A DNA stretch of 64,000 nt from Candidatus Sulfopaludibacter sp. SbA3 (GCA_945890485.1 CAMDCN010000020.1:85982-149981), one strand, 5' to 3'. Shown: positions 54,650 through 63,549, counted from the stretch's first letter. Translations and numbers: made by a program. The notes: generated by a model from the sequence alone, not told the origin.

Positions 54650-55894
54650 CTAACGTTTCAAATTGATCGTTTCCTGGCTGATTTCGTCAACCGTTGTCAC
54701 GACCCTTGTATTGGCTTGGTAGCCGCGCTGGAGAACGATCAGGTTGGTGAATTCTTTGGCGATATCCACCGTGGAGTTTTCGACCGCGCCGCCGATGATT
54801 GAACCGCGTCCTCCCGTCCCGGGGGTTCCGACCGCCGGCACCGCGCTTCGGGCACTCAGTTGGTAAGAGTTGTTGCCCACCGAGATTAGAGATTCCGGGT
54901 TGCGGATAGATGCCATTGCGAGTTGTCCCACCACAAGTTGTTCGCCGCTTGAATACTGAGCCAGTACCACGCCGCCATCGCCGAGACCGACTCGCACGAG
55001 TTGCGCCGCGGCCGACCCATTCTGGCCCAGTGCCGAAATTGCGGACGGCTGGGCGAACTGAGTCAGTCGTGGAGTCGGGCCATTGAACATGTTCCAGGTG
55101 ATGTCCATCGGAGCCGCTCCACTGTTCAGTCCAGTGATGTTCAGCGTTGGGAATGGCCCCGCGGCGGGGGGATTGGTCAGGGCGCCAGAGCTATCAAAGT
55201 TGATTACCCCGGTGACGGGAGTTACCGGACTCGAAACGTCCGCGTCGGGAACGGAGAACGAGTAGCTCCACTCTCCTGGGTTTGCCGTTTTCGTGAACTC
55301 AATGGACACGATGTGGGAGACACCAAGCGAGTCGTAGACCTCCATCGAAGAGGAGAACGTATCGGCAGGTGGACCGGCCGTGGCTCTGGCATTGAGATTT
55401 AGATCAAACGACATTTCGCTAGTTGGGTTTGCAGGACGGAGTGAGCCAACCGGCACCGCCACGTCAGAAACGGGGAGGTTTGTGTTCATCACGCCGTTCT
55501 GAGAGACCCAGCCCTGCACCCGCTCGCCGGTAGCTGTTAGCAGAACGCCATTCCGGTCCACTTGCAGGTTGCCCCCGCGTCCATAGATAGTGGCGTTCGA
55601 CTTGGACCGCAAGACGAGGAACCCATCTCCCTGGATCGCTGCGTCGAGGGGACCGGCGCTGGACTGTATCGCTCCCTGGGAAAACTGTCGAAGAGTAATC
55701 GGGCGCGCGACGCCGAAACCGACTTGTGTCTCGCCAAGGCCGGCGCCAAGAGATTGCGTTACGAGGTCGTAGAACGAGACAACGCTAGCTTTGAATCCTG
55801 GGGTGTTCAGATTCGCCAGGTTGTTGCCAACGACATCGACGGCTGTCGAATGAGCTCCGAGCGCAGAAAGTGCAGTGGAAAAAGAGGTAAACAT
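54650..55894 (-). CDS. flgE: flagellar hook protein FlgE
   Basis: A 414-residue hook subunit. The N-terminal rod-type motif (STALSALGAHSTAVDVVGNN then LANLNTPGFKAS) and the C-terminal helix (TVDIAKEFTNLIVLQRGYQA, NTRVVTTVDEI) are the two coiled-coil ends. The D1/D2 beta region between them contains FDLNLNARATAGPPADTFSS. It follows flgD in the operon. Confidence 0.95.
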   Translation of the reverse strand: MFTSFSTALSALGAHSTAVDVVGNNLANLNTPGFKASVVSFYDLVTQSLGAGLGETQVGFGVARPITLRQFSQGAIQSSAGPLDAAIQGDGFLVLRSKSNATIYGRGGNLQVDRNGVLLTATGERVQGWVSQNGVMNTNLPVSDVAVPVGSLRPANPTSEMSFDLNLNARATAGPPADTFSSSMEVYDSLGVSHIVSIEFTKTANPGEWSYSFSVPDADVSSPVTPVTGVINFDSSGALTNPPAAGPFPTLNITGLNSGAAPMDITWNMFNGPTPRLTQFAQPSAISALGQNGSAAAQLVRVGLGDGGVVLAQYSSGEQLVVGQLAMASIRNPESLISVGNNSYQLSARSAVPAVGTPGTGGRGSIIGGAVENSTVDIAKEFTNLIVLQRGYQANTRVVTTVDEISQETINLKR

Positions 55895-55926
55895 GATGGC
55901 TCCAAGTTAGGTTAGGTGCGGACGAT

Positions 55927-56217
55927 TTATGCGGTGGGCTCGCCGGTTGCGGTGGTTTGCAGGAGGTCTTTGATGGCGGCAATGTCCTGGCGCATGCCCA
56001 GGCTTTGCTCCAGGTCGGTGAATTGCGCCAACTGGCTCAAGAACTGAACGCCATCTTGTGGGCTCATTGGATTCTGGTGTTTGATTTGCGCAACCAGCAG
56101 TTGAAGAAACGTCTCCTTATTGGCAAGGGGATCCACGTCTCCTTCCGGTTTTTTGGTGCTGGGTGGCTCGAAATTGAATGGATTGCTGACTAAGGGGGTA
56201 GTGGGCGCAGATGTCAT
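55927..56217 (-). CDS. flgD: short hook-capping protein FlgD
   Basis: A 96-residue protein with the FlgD N-terminal signature NKETFLQLLVAQIKHQNPMS and FLSQLAQFTDLEQSLGMRQD. The Tudor/Fn3-like C-terminal region of longer FlgD proteins (about 220 residues) is missing. There is no frameshift visible; the stop is followed by the flgE leader. Short FlgD forms with only this region exist in other phyla. It caps the growing hook. Confidence 0.9.
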   Translation of the reverse strand: MTSAPTTPLVSNPFNFEPPSTKKPEGDVDPLANKETFLQLLVAQIKHQNPMSPQDGVQFLSQLAQFTDLEQSLGMRQDIAAIKDLLQTTATGEPTA

Positions 56218-56233
56218 GGATTAGCTCCTTGGT

Positions 56234-57649
56234 TTAGTGCGGACTGAGTGGTCGGTAGTCGAGTAAAAACGGCGTCTTGTCCGGGCCGGATTTGGTCGAG
56301 AATCGTTGGCGTTGTTTCCTTTGCTGGTGTTGTTGCTGCTCCTGGTTAAAGCGCCTCTGCTCATCTCCCGGGTTCGCGGCAGAATCGGGCATGGCCTGTT
56401 CAGGAAGTGACGGGGTCCACGTCTCGCCGTCTCGCCACCCACCCTCTCTGGAGAACGTTGTTGAGACGGCCTCAAGTCCATGGGGCTTCAGGCGTTCGAC
56501 TAAGCCTTCCCACTCCGATTCAGCTGGAACGGCGAGCGGCTCGCCGCCCCCCTGAATCTTCATCAGGATCTCGTCACCCCTCTGAAGCAGGTTGAGGCGA
56601 ACCTCACCCCCGTTGCCCGTAGCTTGTGTGCCGAAATCGTCCGGGGAGATTCTCAGTTGGAACTGCAGCGGCGAAGCGCGCTTCTCGGGAATGGCGCTGT
56701 TTAAGGATTCCTCAATGGCTTGGCGGAATTCCTTCGGTGAAATCGACTCGGCTTTTGATTGAGATCCGTCAAGGACGGTGTGCGAGTTGTTGGGTATCGA
56801 CGTCTGGCCCCTTTCCGCGAAGAACGGCTGTTCCCGTGGTGTAGCACTGTGTTGATCCTCGGGCGCAGGGTCGCTACCGTTGCCCTTGGGAGCGTCGTCA
56901 CGGTCTGGGTGGTCCGAGTCGGCATTCGAGGAGTTGGTGAGGCTGTCGGGATGTTCTCCCAACCCCTCAAGTACTTGTTGCTCTGGCATCGTCGCTTGAA
57001 CGCTCGAAAACTCAGGTCCCAAGATCGCCATCGTTTCTTCTATGGCTACTGGCGCGGGCACCTGCAATTGGAAGACGGCCTCGACGTCGACGGGCCCGGA
57101 GGGCATGTGCGCAACTGGCGCGCCCTCCGCGATCTGAGTCTGCGAAGAGGGCGCCGGACTTGCTGCCGCGGCGTGTTCGGGCGCGACAGTGCTGGAGTTG
57201 CTGGCGACCGGAGGTGCGTACTGCTGTGGTATCGGTATCGCCGTGGACAGTATTGTCCAGTCGGCAGCGGATAGCTCGAGCCCTTCGCCCGTAGCAGGAG
57301 TCTGTTCCTCGATCTTGTTGCCGTGCACATCGCCAGTGGACGCGACGGTTTCGGCCTCACTTGATTCGGTGGTCTCCGCTGTTTCACCGGATAGAACAAC
57401 CGAGGCGTGCGCGAGGAATCCTGCCCAGAAGTGGGCGCCCTCGGGCGAAGAGAAGCTGTTGCGGGGTGTTTGGATATCTGAGTTGATGGACGCCTCGGGC
57501 TCCCCTTCCACTGGTTGTTCGATCTGGAACATGAATCCCAGGATCGAGGTCCATTCTGAAACGGCCGGCTCATTGGTTCTCGGCGCTTTCGCAGGTGCCA
57601 TTGCTTCCGGAGGTCCTGCACAGCTCGCTGGTGATAATTCGATTCCCAT
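56234..57649 (-). CDS. fliK: flagellar hook-length control protein FliK
   Basis: A 471-residue, Pro/Ser/Glu-rich protein, poorly conserved except at the C-terminal Flg_hook domain (about 360-450), which has LQFQLRISPDDFGTQATGNG and VRLNLLQRGDEILMKIQGGG. The tail is Gln-rich (RFNQEQQQHQQRKQRQRF). The start at 57649 (MGIELSPASCAGPPEAM) is one of several possibilities; the frame is open to 57712. Identification also rests on its place before flgD and flgE. It is the first gene of the minus-strand operon. Confidence 0.82.
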   Translation of the reverse strand: MGIELSPASCAGPPEAMAPAKAPRTNEPAVSEWTSILGFMFQIEQPVEGEPEASINSDIQTPRNSFSSPEGAHFWAGFLAHASVVLSGETAETTESSEAETVASTGDVHGNKIEEQTPATGEGLELSAADWTILSTAIPIPQQYAPPVASNSSTVAPEHAAAASPAPSSQTQIAEGAPVAHMPSGPVDVEAVFQLQVPAPVAIEETMAILGPEFSSVQATMPEQQVLEGLGEHPDSLTNSSNADSDHPDRDDAPKGNGSDPAPEDQHSATPREQPFFAERGQTSIPNNSHTVLDGSQSKAESISPKEFRQAIEESLNSAIPEKRASPLQFQLRISPDDFGTQATGNGGEVRLNLLQRGDEILMKIQGGGEPLAVPAESEWEGLVERLKPHGLEAVSTTFSREGGWRDGETWTPSLPEQAMPDSAANPGDEQRRFNQEQQQHQQRKQRQRFSTKSGPDKTPFLLDYRPLSPH

Positions 57650-57838
57650 ATCCGCTCGATGCAATCGATTGCATCTGGAGGGCCACATAGGCTCAGCAGC
57701 GCCATATGACATTTGAGCCGTTGTTTCTTGTCATGCTCGCGGCAATATCCTGGCAGAAAGCCAAATAATTGGCGCGCCCAGATACCATTCGAGATAAGGC
57801 AAGGCTTTGGCCCTTCACCTGCATGACCCTCACTAACT
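57650..57838. promoter_or_regulatory. divergent control region of the two flagellar operons
   Basis: About 190 bp separate the fliK start from the flgF start on the other strand, so promoters for both operons must lie here or just inside fliK. It is more AT-rich than its surroundings, with a TTGGCGCG that resembles a sigma-54 -24 element at about 57769 but no matching -12 element. No convincing sigma-28 site was found. The assignment is by position. Confidence 0.35.
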
Positions 57839-58585
57839 ATGGATCCAATCGGAGTGGCAGCAGCGAGCGGAATGAGAGCGAGAATGGAATCGCTCGAAAT
57901 TCTTGCCAACAACCTCGCGAACAGCACTACCGCCGGGTTCAAGGCGGATCGGGAGGCCTATGGCCTATTCGTCGGGCCGGAAGCGTACAGCAATGGTGGA
58001 CCGCCGCTCACCGTCCCAGTGACGGAGAAAAACTGGACAGACCATACACAAGGTCCCCTGCAGGCGACCGGAAAATCTACCGACCTCGCGCTGTCAGGCC
58101 GAGGCTTTTTTGTCCTCGGCGGTAAAGCTACACCGTCGTATTCCAGGGCAGGTTCGTTCCGCGTCGCTCCAACTGGAGTTCTCGAGTCGGGCGACGGGAG
58201 GCCGGTTCTCGACACTCAGAATCGTCCGATTCAACTGGCTCCCAATAGCGATATTCAGATCACAGCAGCCGGCGAGGTGTACCAGAACGGCGCAGCGGTA
58301 GCCCGGCTCAAGGTGGTCGAGTTTGCCCGGACTGAGGCACTTACAAAACAGGGCTCCAGCACCTTCGAACTTCCTGCTGGCGCCCCAGTATCGGATCAAC
58401 CGGTAGCAGCCACGCAGTATCAGGTCTACCAGGGATATTTGGAAGCGCCCAACGTTCACGCCGCTGAGTCGGCAGTGCGCATGATTCATGTGCTTCGACA
58501 GTTTGAGTCGCTGCAGCGCGCTTTGACTATGACGTCAGAGATGAATCAGAAAGTTCTCGACGAGGTGGTGAAGTCTCATGGCTAA
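57839..58585 (+). CDS. flgF: flagellar basal-body rod protein FlgF
   Basis: A 248-residue proximal rod protein. The N-terminus has the rod motif RMESLEILANNLANSTTAGF. The middle has LALSGRGFFVLGGKATPSYS and RAGSFRVAPTGVLES. The C-terminus has NVHAAESAVRMIHVLRQFES. It is assigned FlgF rather than FlgG because the true FlgG follows directly 12 bp downstream. Confidence 0.88.
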   Translation: MDPIGVAAASGMRARMESLEILANNLANSTTAGFKADREAYGLFVGPEAYSNGGPPLTVPVTEKNWTDHTQGPLQATGKSTDLALSGRGFFVLGGKATPSYSRAGSFRVAPTGVLESGDGRPVLDTQNRPIQLAPNSDIQITAAGEVYQNGAAVARLKVVEFARTEALTKQGSSTFELPAGAPVSDQPVAATQYQVYQGYLEAPNVHAAESAVRMIHVLRQFESLQRALTMTSEMNQKVLDEVVKSHG

Positions 58586-58597
58586 AGGAATTAATCA

Positions 58598-59389
58598 ATG
58601 ATCAGGGCACTCTTCAGCGCGGGCAGTGGCATGTCGGCGCAACAAACCAACGTCGACAACATAGCCCACAATCTGGCCAACGCGAACACCGTTGGTTTTA
58701 AGATGCGGCGGGCCCAATTCCAGGACCTGCTTTACCAGACTATGGTGCAGCCTGGCGCGGCCGCCGGCGCTCAGACGACGATTCCCAGCGGGCTCCAGAT
58801 CGGCCTTGGTGCCCGTACCTTTGCGAACGAAATCATCTTCACGCAGGGCAGTTTCATGCAGACGAGCAATCCGCTCGATCTTGTAATCGAAGGCCGGGGG
58901 TTCTTTCAGGTCCGCCGTCCGAATGGGGAGATCGGGTACACCCGCTCAGGACAGTTTCAGATGAATCGGGACGGCATCATGGTGACTAGCGAAGGCGATC
59001 CGCTGGAACCTCAGATTACGATTCCTCCCGAGGCTCAAGGTATCTCGATCGCGCAGGATGGAACTGTAAGTTTTCAGCAGGCGGGTCAGGCCGCCGCGCA
59101 GATCGCCGGCCAGATTCAGCTGGCCAGCTTCGTGAACCCGGCTGGGCTAAACAATATCGGACGGAACCTGTATCTGCCAACTGATGCCTCCGGCGAGCCC
59201 GTCATCGGGAATCCGGGCGGACAGGAGGGCATCGGATCCCTGATGCAGGGTTACATCGAGCAATCCAACGTGAGTGTGGTTGAGGAGTTTATCAACCTGA
59301 TCATGAGCCAGCGAGCCTATGAGGCGAACTCGAAGGTTGTCCGGGCCGCTGACGAGATGTATCAGCAGGTAAACAACATCGCTCGCTAG
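58598..59389 (+). CDS. flgG: flagellar distal rod protein FlgG
   Basis: A 263-residue rod protein of normal length. It begins MIRALFSAGSGMSAQQTNVD and continues NIAHNLANANTVGFKMRRAQ, then LQIGLGARTFANEIIFTQGS, typical of FlgG. The C-terminus has QSNVSVVEEFINLIMSQRAY and EANSKVVRAADEMYQQVNNI. It is one of the most conserved flagellar proteins. Confidence 0.97.
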   Translation: MIRALFSAGSGMSAQQTNVDNIAHNLANANTVGFKMRRAQFQDLLYQTMVQPGAAAGAQTTIPSGLQIGLGARTFANEIIFTQGSFMQTSNPLDLVIEGRGFFQVRRPNGEIGYTRSGQFQMNRDGIMVTSEGDPLEPQITIPPEAQGISIAQDGTVSFQQAGQAAAQIAGQIQLASFVNPAGLNNIGRNLYLPTDASGEPVIGNPGGQEGIGSLMQGYIEQSNVSVVEEFINLIMSQRAYEANSKVVRAADEMYQQVNNIAR

Positions 59390-59401
59390 AAAGGAAATCC
59401 C

Positions 59402-60307
59402 ATGCGATTCATTGTGAGTTTGTGTCTAGTGGCTTTTGAGGTCTCGGCTTGCACCGCGGTAGAAGGTGAGCGGATCATCGCGCGAGACTTAGCCGCAGCT
59501 ATTCCGTCTTTCCTCGCGATCAAGCCGGAAACAGACTTTGGCCCCTCTCCATCTCCTGGTGTCCGGCGGGTTTTGTCCCGCGCACAGTTGGCGCGGCTCG
59601 CTGCGGCTGAGGGGATTCCCTCCGAGGGCTTACCAGAATCTCTATGCTTGGAACGCCCTCAGGCAATACTCGATCCAGCGGTGATCCTGGCCTCGATTGA
59701 GGGCGCGGCGCGCGAGATCTTTCCATCCGAGGAGATCCGGGTGGAGGTGCTCGATTACATCCGGTACCCACTCCCGCCGGGAATGTTGAGCTTTCGCCGT
59801 CAGGGCGTCTATGGAGGTTCCGGCAAGACGATAGACGCGCCGTTGCTTTGGCGTGGCTCACTCACGACAACGGGGAAACGCTCTCTGCCGGTGTGGGCGA
59901 AGGCCAAGGTTCTCGTGCGGCGCCCTTGTTGGAGTGCCAAGACAGAACTTCCCGCTGGAGCCCAACCTGTCGAGGAACAGTTCGAGCGAGCCGAGCAGTG
60001 GCTAAATCCGTTCCTGGCCGCGGCTGACTGTGCTGATCCGACGGAGAAGAAGGTCCGTCTGCGCCGTCCGCTTCGGGCGGGGCAACTACTCCTTCGGGCC
60101 GACCTCGCCCTGGTTCCGCCGGTCCGTCGTGGCGAAAGCGTTCAGGCTTCACTCGAGATTGCTTCGGCCACGCTGAGCTTTGACGCCGTGGCTGAAATGG
60201 ACGGAGCAGATGGCCAAGCGGTCTTCATCAAGCGAGACGGTCGCCGCCTGCGAGCTCGGGTGATGGGCGCCGGCGCCGTACAGGTCATTGCAGGAGAATC
60301 GAAATGA
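59402..60307 (+). CDS. flgA: flagellar P-ring chaperone FlgA
   Basis: A 301-residue periplasmic protein with a signal peptide (MRFIVSLCLVAFEVSACT). The C-terminal part has the SAF-like and ChapFlgA features: RRPLRAGQLLLRADLALVPP, VRRGESVQASLEIASATLSF and RLRARVMGAGAVQVI. It is longer than E. coli FlgA (about 220 residues), having an extended N-terminal region. Position between flgG and flgH supports the call. Confidence 0.85.
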   Translation: MRFIVSLCLVAFEVSACTAVEGERIIARDLAAAIPSFLAIKPETDFGPSPSPGVRRVLSRAQLARLAAAEGIPSEGLPESLCLERPQAILDPAVILASIEGAAREIFPSEEIRVEVLDYIRYPLPPGMLSFRRQGVYGGSGKTIDAPLLWRGSLTTTGKRSLPVWAKAKVLVRRPCWSAKTELPAGAQPVEEQFERAEQWLNPFLAAADCADPTEKKVRLRRPLRAGQLLLRADLALVPPVRRGESVQASLEIASATLSFDAVAEMDGADGQAVFIKRDGRRLRARVMGAGAVQVIAGESK

Positions 60308-60996
60308 AGCGTCTCTTAGTTGTTTTGCTCCTGGTCGGCAGCTCGACTGCATCCTTGGCGCGGAAAAAGACGGGCCCTGCACTCTCGCCCCTGGATGAGT
60401 ACATTCAACAGGCCACGCAAGGAGGGTCGACCCCAAGCACGTCAGCAACACCCGGTTCGCTATTTCAATCGGGCGCGAGGCTGGCGGACCTTGGGAGGGA
60501 CTTTCGGGCCCAGAACGTCGATGATTTGGTCACCATCCTTGTGAGCGACCGGGCGTCAGCAGTAGCGCGGGGCGTGACCAATTCGAATCGAAAGTCGAGC
60601 GTGAAGCAAGGGATCACGGCGGCTTTGGGGCCGCTTCCCATTGCCGGGCCACTCGCCAATTTGGCCGGAACGAACGGAGCGACCCAACTCCAAGGTCAAG
60701 GGGAGACCAGCCGGACTACCGTGCTGAATACAACGTTGACGGCGCGAGTGAGGACGGTGCTGCCGAATGGCAATCTCATCGTTCATGGAGTGAAAGAGGT
60801 CGTCGTCAACTCTGAGCGGCAGATCGTGGAGATCCGTGGCGTGGTACGCCCGGAGGATCTCACCGGTGGCAATTCGATTGTTTCGGACCGGGTTGGCATG
60901 CTGGAGATACGGGTGAATGGCAAGGGTGTTGTCGGTGATGCTGTCCGCAGACCCTTCATCCTCTATCGCTTGCTCTTGGGGTTGTTGCCGCTATGA
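60304..60996 (+). CDS. flgH: flagellar L-ring protein FlgH without lipobox
   Basis: A 230-residue outer-membrane ring protein. The family segment RAQNVDDLVTILVSDRASAV and the C-terminal pattern VHGVKEVVVNSERQIVEIRG, VRPEDLTGGNSIVSDRVGML are clear. The N-terminal signal peptide (MKRLLVVLLLVGSSTASLA) has no Cys, so the lipid anchor of enterobacterial FlgH is absent. It overlaps flgA and flgI by ATGA-type junctions. Confidence 0.93.
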   Translation: MKRLLVVLLLVGSSTASLARKKTGPALSPLDEYIQQATQGGSTPSTSATPGSLFQSGARLADLGRDFRAQNVDDLVTILVSDRASAVARGVTNSNRKSSVKQGITAALGPLPIAGPLANLAGTNGATQLQGQGETSRTTVLNTTLTARVRTVLPNGNLIVHGVKEVVVNSERQIVEIRGVVRPEDLTGGNSIVSDRVGMLEIRVNGKGVVGDAVRRPFILYRLLLGLLPL

Positions 60997-62096
60997 AACG
61001 ACTTCTGGTGGTTGTTGCTCTGCTGGGTCTGCCGTACGAGGCCGGCTGGAGTGCTCCTGCTCGCCTGAAGGAGCTGGTGGCCATTGAAGGGGTTCGGGAC
61101 AACCAACTCGTAGGATATGGTTTGGTGGTCGGGCTGAATGGAACTGGCGACAAGCGCCAGACTGTCTTTTCGGCGCAGACGCTGGCGAACCTGCTGGGCC
61201 GGATGGGGGTTACTGTCAATCCACAAGCGATGCAGGTGAAAAACGTCGCTGCGGTGATGGTGACAGCGACCTTGCCTCCCTTTGCGCAGCCGGGCACCCG
61301 GCTGGATGTAACTGTTTCGACTATCGGAGACGCGGCCAATCTGCAGGGCGGACAACTTCTGCTCACTTCGCTGAAGGGCGTCGACGGTCAGACCTACGTG
61401 GCGGCGCAAGGCGCGCTGATCACCGCCGGTTTCGTCGCGGGAAGGGCGGGGAATTCGCAAACGGTAAATCATCCGACTGCGGCCCGGGTGCCTTCCGGTG
61501 GGATTGTCGAGCGGGCCTCGCCGTCGCAGCTCTCGGCGACCTCGCTTCGCCTACAACTGTTGCGGGCGGACTTCTCAACCGCCGCTCGCGTCGCCAAGGC
61601 CATCAATGAACGATTTGCCGCGAGTGGGACCCTTGTCGCGCAGGCGGAGAGCTCCGCCGTGATTGCCCTACTGCCTCCTCCGGCGTACTCGTCAAGAATC
61701 GTCGAGTTCCTAGCCGAGCTGGAGGTGCTAACCGTTGACGCTGACCGGCGCCAACGGATCGTGATCAACGAGCGCACGGGAACGATCATTCTGGGCAAGG
61801 ACGTCAAGCTCGCTCCGGTATCCATTCTCCATGGGAGCCTTTCCGTGGAGGTGCAAACTACGCTGGATGTGTCTCAACCCGAACCGTTGGCGGCAGGGAC
61901 AACTACGGTGACCCCTTCGGTCGGAGTTGGTTCCAAGGAGGACAAGGCGCGCCAGATCGCGGTGAAGCCGGGCGCGACGGTGGAGGACCTTGTCCGCGGT
62001 TTGCAGACGATCGGTTCCACTCCTCGCGAGATCATAGCCGTCCTCCAGGCGATGAAGGCGGCGGGGGCGATGGACGCCGATTTGGAGGTGATCTAG
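60993..62096 (+). CDS. flgI: flagellar P-ring protein FlgI
   Basis: A 367-residue periplasmic ring protein. After a signal peptide it has the signature RLKELVAIEGVRDNQLVGYG, then LVVGLNGTGDKRQTVFSAQT and MQVKNVAAVMVTATLPPFAQ. Near the end comes VEDLVRGLQTIGSTPREIIA. Length and motif order are normal. It surrounds the rod at the peptidoglycan. Confidence 0.97.
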   Translation: MKRLLVVVALLGLPYEAGWSAPARLKELVAIEGVRDNQLVGYGLVVGLNGTGDKRQTVFSAQTLANLLGRMGVTVNPQAMQVKNVAAVMVTATLPPFAQPGTRLDVTVSTIGDAANLQGGQLLLTSLKGVDGQTYVAAQGALITAGFVAGRAGNSQTVNHPTAARVPSGGIVERASPSQLSATSLRLQLLRADFSTAARVAKAINERFAASGTLVAQAESSAVIALLPPPAYSSRIVEFLAELEVLTVDADRRQRIVINERTGTIILGKDVKLAPVSILHGSLSVEVQTTLDVSQPEPLAAGTTTVTPSVGVGSKEDKARQIAVKPGATVEDLVRGLQTIGSTPREIIAVLQAMKAAGAMDADLEVI

Positions 62097-62404
62097 TGGC
62101 ATCGGAACTACTCTTAAAGAGACTGACGTCTCCTGCACCGGCTCTCGATGCGAAGCGCAAACCGCCCGCTTCGGATGAGGAAGCGGGGAAAGTCGCTTCG
62201 GAGTTTGAGGCCTTGTTGATTGGTCAGATTATTCAGTCCATGGGGTCGACTGCAGGTGGAGGGCTTTGGGGGGCGGAGGATTCTTCGGCTAGCTCGATGA
62301 TCGAATTTGCCCAGGAGCATCTGGCGAAAAGTATAGCCGCAGGGGGAGGCTTAGGACTAGCGAAGGTAGTCCGCGAAGGGCTAAGGCAGAAATCTTCGAC
62401 CTAG
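62096..62404 (+). CDS. flgJ: rod-binding protein FlgJ, short form without muramidase domain
   Basis: A 102-residue protein starting at GTG that shares one base with the flgI stop. The rod-binding motif is VASEFEALLIGQIIQSMGST, followed by MIEFAQEHLAKSIAAGGGLG. The C-terminal peptidoglycan hydrolase domain of enterobacterial FlgJ is missing, as in many non-proteobacterial flagella. Confidence 0.9.
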   Translation: MASELLLKRLTSPAPALDAKRKPPASDEEAGKVASEFEALLIGQIIQSMGSTAGGGLWGAEDSSASSMIEFAQEHLAKSIAAGGGLGLAKVVREGLRQKSST

Positions 62405-62510
62405 CTGTTGAAGGTCCGATTTGTTTTGCCGATGAGGGAGGTATCCGCCCGAACTAAATCGTGATCGACCATCGGCGTTCCCGCCGGCGGTTGTCGCTTG
62501 GGACTCAACT

Positions 62511-62720
62511 ATGTCAATAGGCTTATCCCATTCTGGATGCCCCCCCGCCTTGAAGCCTCCTCGGACGCTCGCCGACTTATCGAAACTTGCGCTGCCACCG
62601 AGGGGGCGCAGGCTTGGAGCCTTGCGGCGACGAGTGGAGAGAGGCACCTACTGGGTCGAGCCGAAGGCGATTAGCCAGCAGATCACGGAGTTTTACCAGG
62701 CTGATGTGGCGATTCGCTAG
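62511..62720 (+). CDS. flgM: probable anti-sigma-28 factor FlgM
   Basis: A 69-residue protein. The C-terminal half has the FlgM pattern of a helix pair that binds sigma-28: LADLSKLALPPRGRRLGALR, then RVERGTYWVEPKAISQQITE and FYQAD. 'GTYWVEPKAISQQI' matches the typical G-x-Y-x-V-x-x-x-x-I-A motif. It comes 106 bp after flgJ on the same strand. No ribosome-binding site is seen at the ATG, so the start is uncertain. Partner: fliA at 46899-47648. Confidence 0.5.
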   Translation: MSIGLSHSGCPPALKPPRTLADLSKLALPPRGRRLGALRRRVERGTYWVEPKAISQQITEFYQADVAIR

Positions 62721-62815
62721 TCGCTCGCAATGGACCTCTGGAGCGTGGAACGGGGCGATGCCGGCCTCGGCCGTCCAGTTGCCCTGATCATCGGGTCGAG
62801 GTCGTTTGCACGGCT

Positions 62816-63400
62816 GAGATTCGGTACGGGCGCGGGCGCTTCCGAGTGGGGCGATTGGAACGCTGGCGGCGGGGCGGGGCTCGATGCCCCGGCACGCCGC
62901 TGCTGGTTAGCCGTGGGAACGGACGGGATGCGACGTCCGAACGGACGTTCGACGCGCTACTCCGGATGGGGGAGTTTGGAGTCGTTCGCGGTAGGGCGGG
63001 CTGCATGCCCCGGCACGCCTCTGCTGGGTACCCGTGGGGACGGACGGGATGCGGCGGCCAAACGGACGTTCGATGCGCTACACCGAATGGGGACGTTGGG
63101 AGTCGTTGGCGGTAGCGCGGGCCTCATTCCCCGGCACGTCAACGCAGGTGGCCGCGGGTGCGGAGGGGATCCGTTACGGGCGCGGGCGCTTAGCGATCGG
63201 CTCCGAGTGGGGTAATTGGAACGGTGGCGGCGGGCGGGGCTCGACACCCCGGCGCGCCGCTGCTGGGTAGCCGCGCGTGCGGATGGGATTCGGTACCGGC
63301 GCGCGGGTGTTTGGCCATCTACTCTGAGTGGTGCTGTTGGCGGGCTGGCGGCGGGGCTCGATGGCCCCGCTCGCCGCCGCGGTTGGGTGGGCGGCCTCGT
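62816..63400. repeat. array of five degenerate 109-121 bp tandem repeats with hairpins
   Basis: Units begin with a GGGAT-like segment at 62816 (variant GAGAT), 62925, 63046, 63166 and 63285. Each ends with a CGCCGCTGCTGGGTAGCCG-like segment, degraded in units 3 and 5. Four of five units carry a GC hairpin at about +60 to +73: GGGGC/GCCCC at 62876-62890, GGGC/GCCC at 62998-63010, GGGG/CCCC at 63236-63250 and GGGGC/GCCCC at 63353-63368. Units 2 and 3 share ACGGACGTTCGA; units 1 and 4 share ACGGGCGCGGGCGCTT. Unit lengths are not constant modulo three, so a protein repeat is unlikely. Confidence 0.75.
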
Positions 63401-63549
63401 CACTTGGGCAAGGAGGGCGCTGCCGGTTGCGACGGCGAGATGGGGTTGGATCGGTCGATCCGTTTGGGCGGCTTGAGTCCTGTCAGGGTGGCGGCTCCGG
63501 CGCATTGGCAAAGGCTCTGTGGCTCGATATGGCCGTCTCTGGGGTTGGG
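63401..63549. other. non-coding stretch after the repeat array
   Basis: I see no gene here. It is G-rich on the plus strand like the repeats before it, and leads directly into the 3' end of the terminase-like gene. The sequence 62721-62815, between the candidate flgM and the first repeat unit, is likewise without any recognised feature. Confidence 0.4.

Noticed and set aside
62453..62485. TAAA followed by GGCGTTCC in front of the FlgM candidate as a sigma-28 promoter
   Set aside because: The -10 box matches only four of eight positions of GCCGATAA.
62816..63400. CRISPR array
   Set aside because: Units are about 120 bp, diverged along their whole length and contiguous; there are no short identical repeats with unique spacers and no cas genes.
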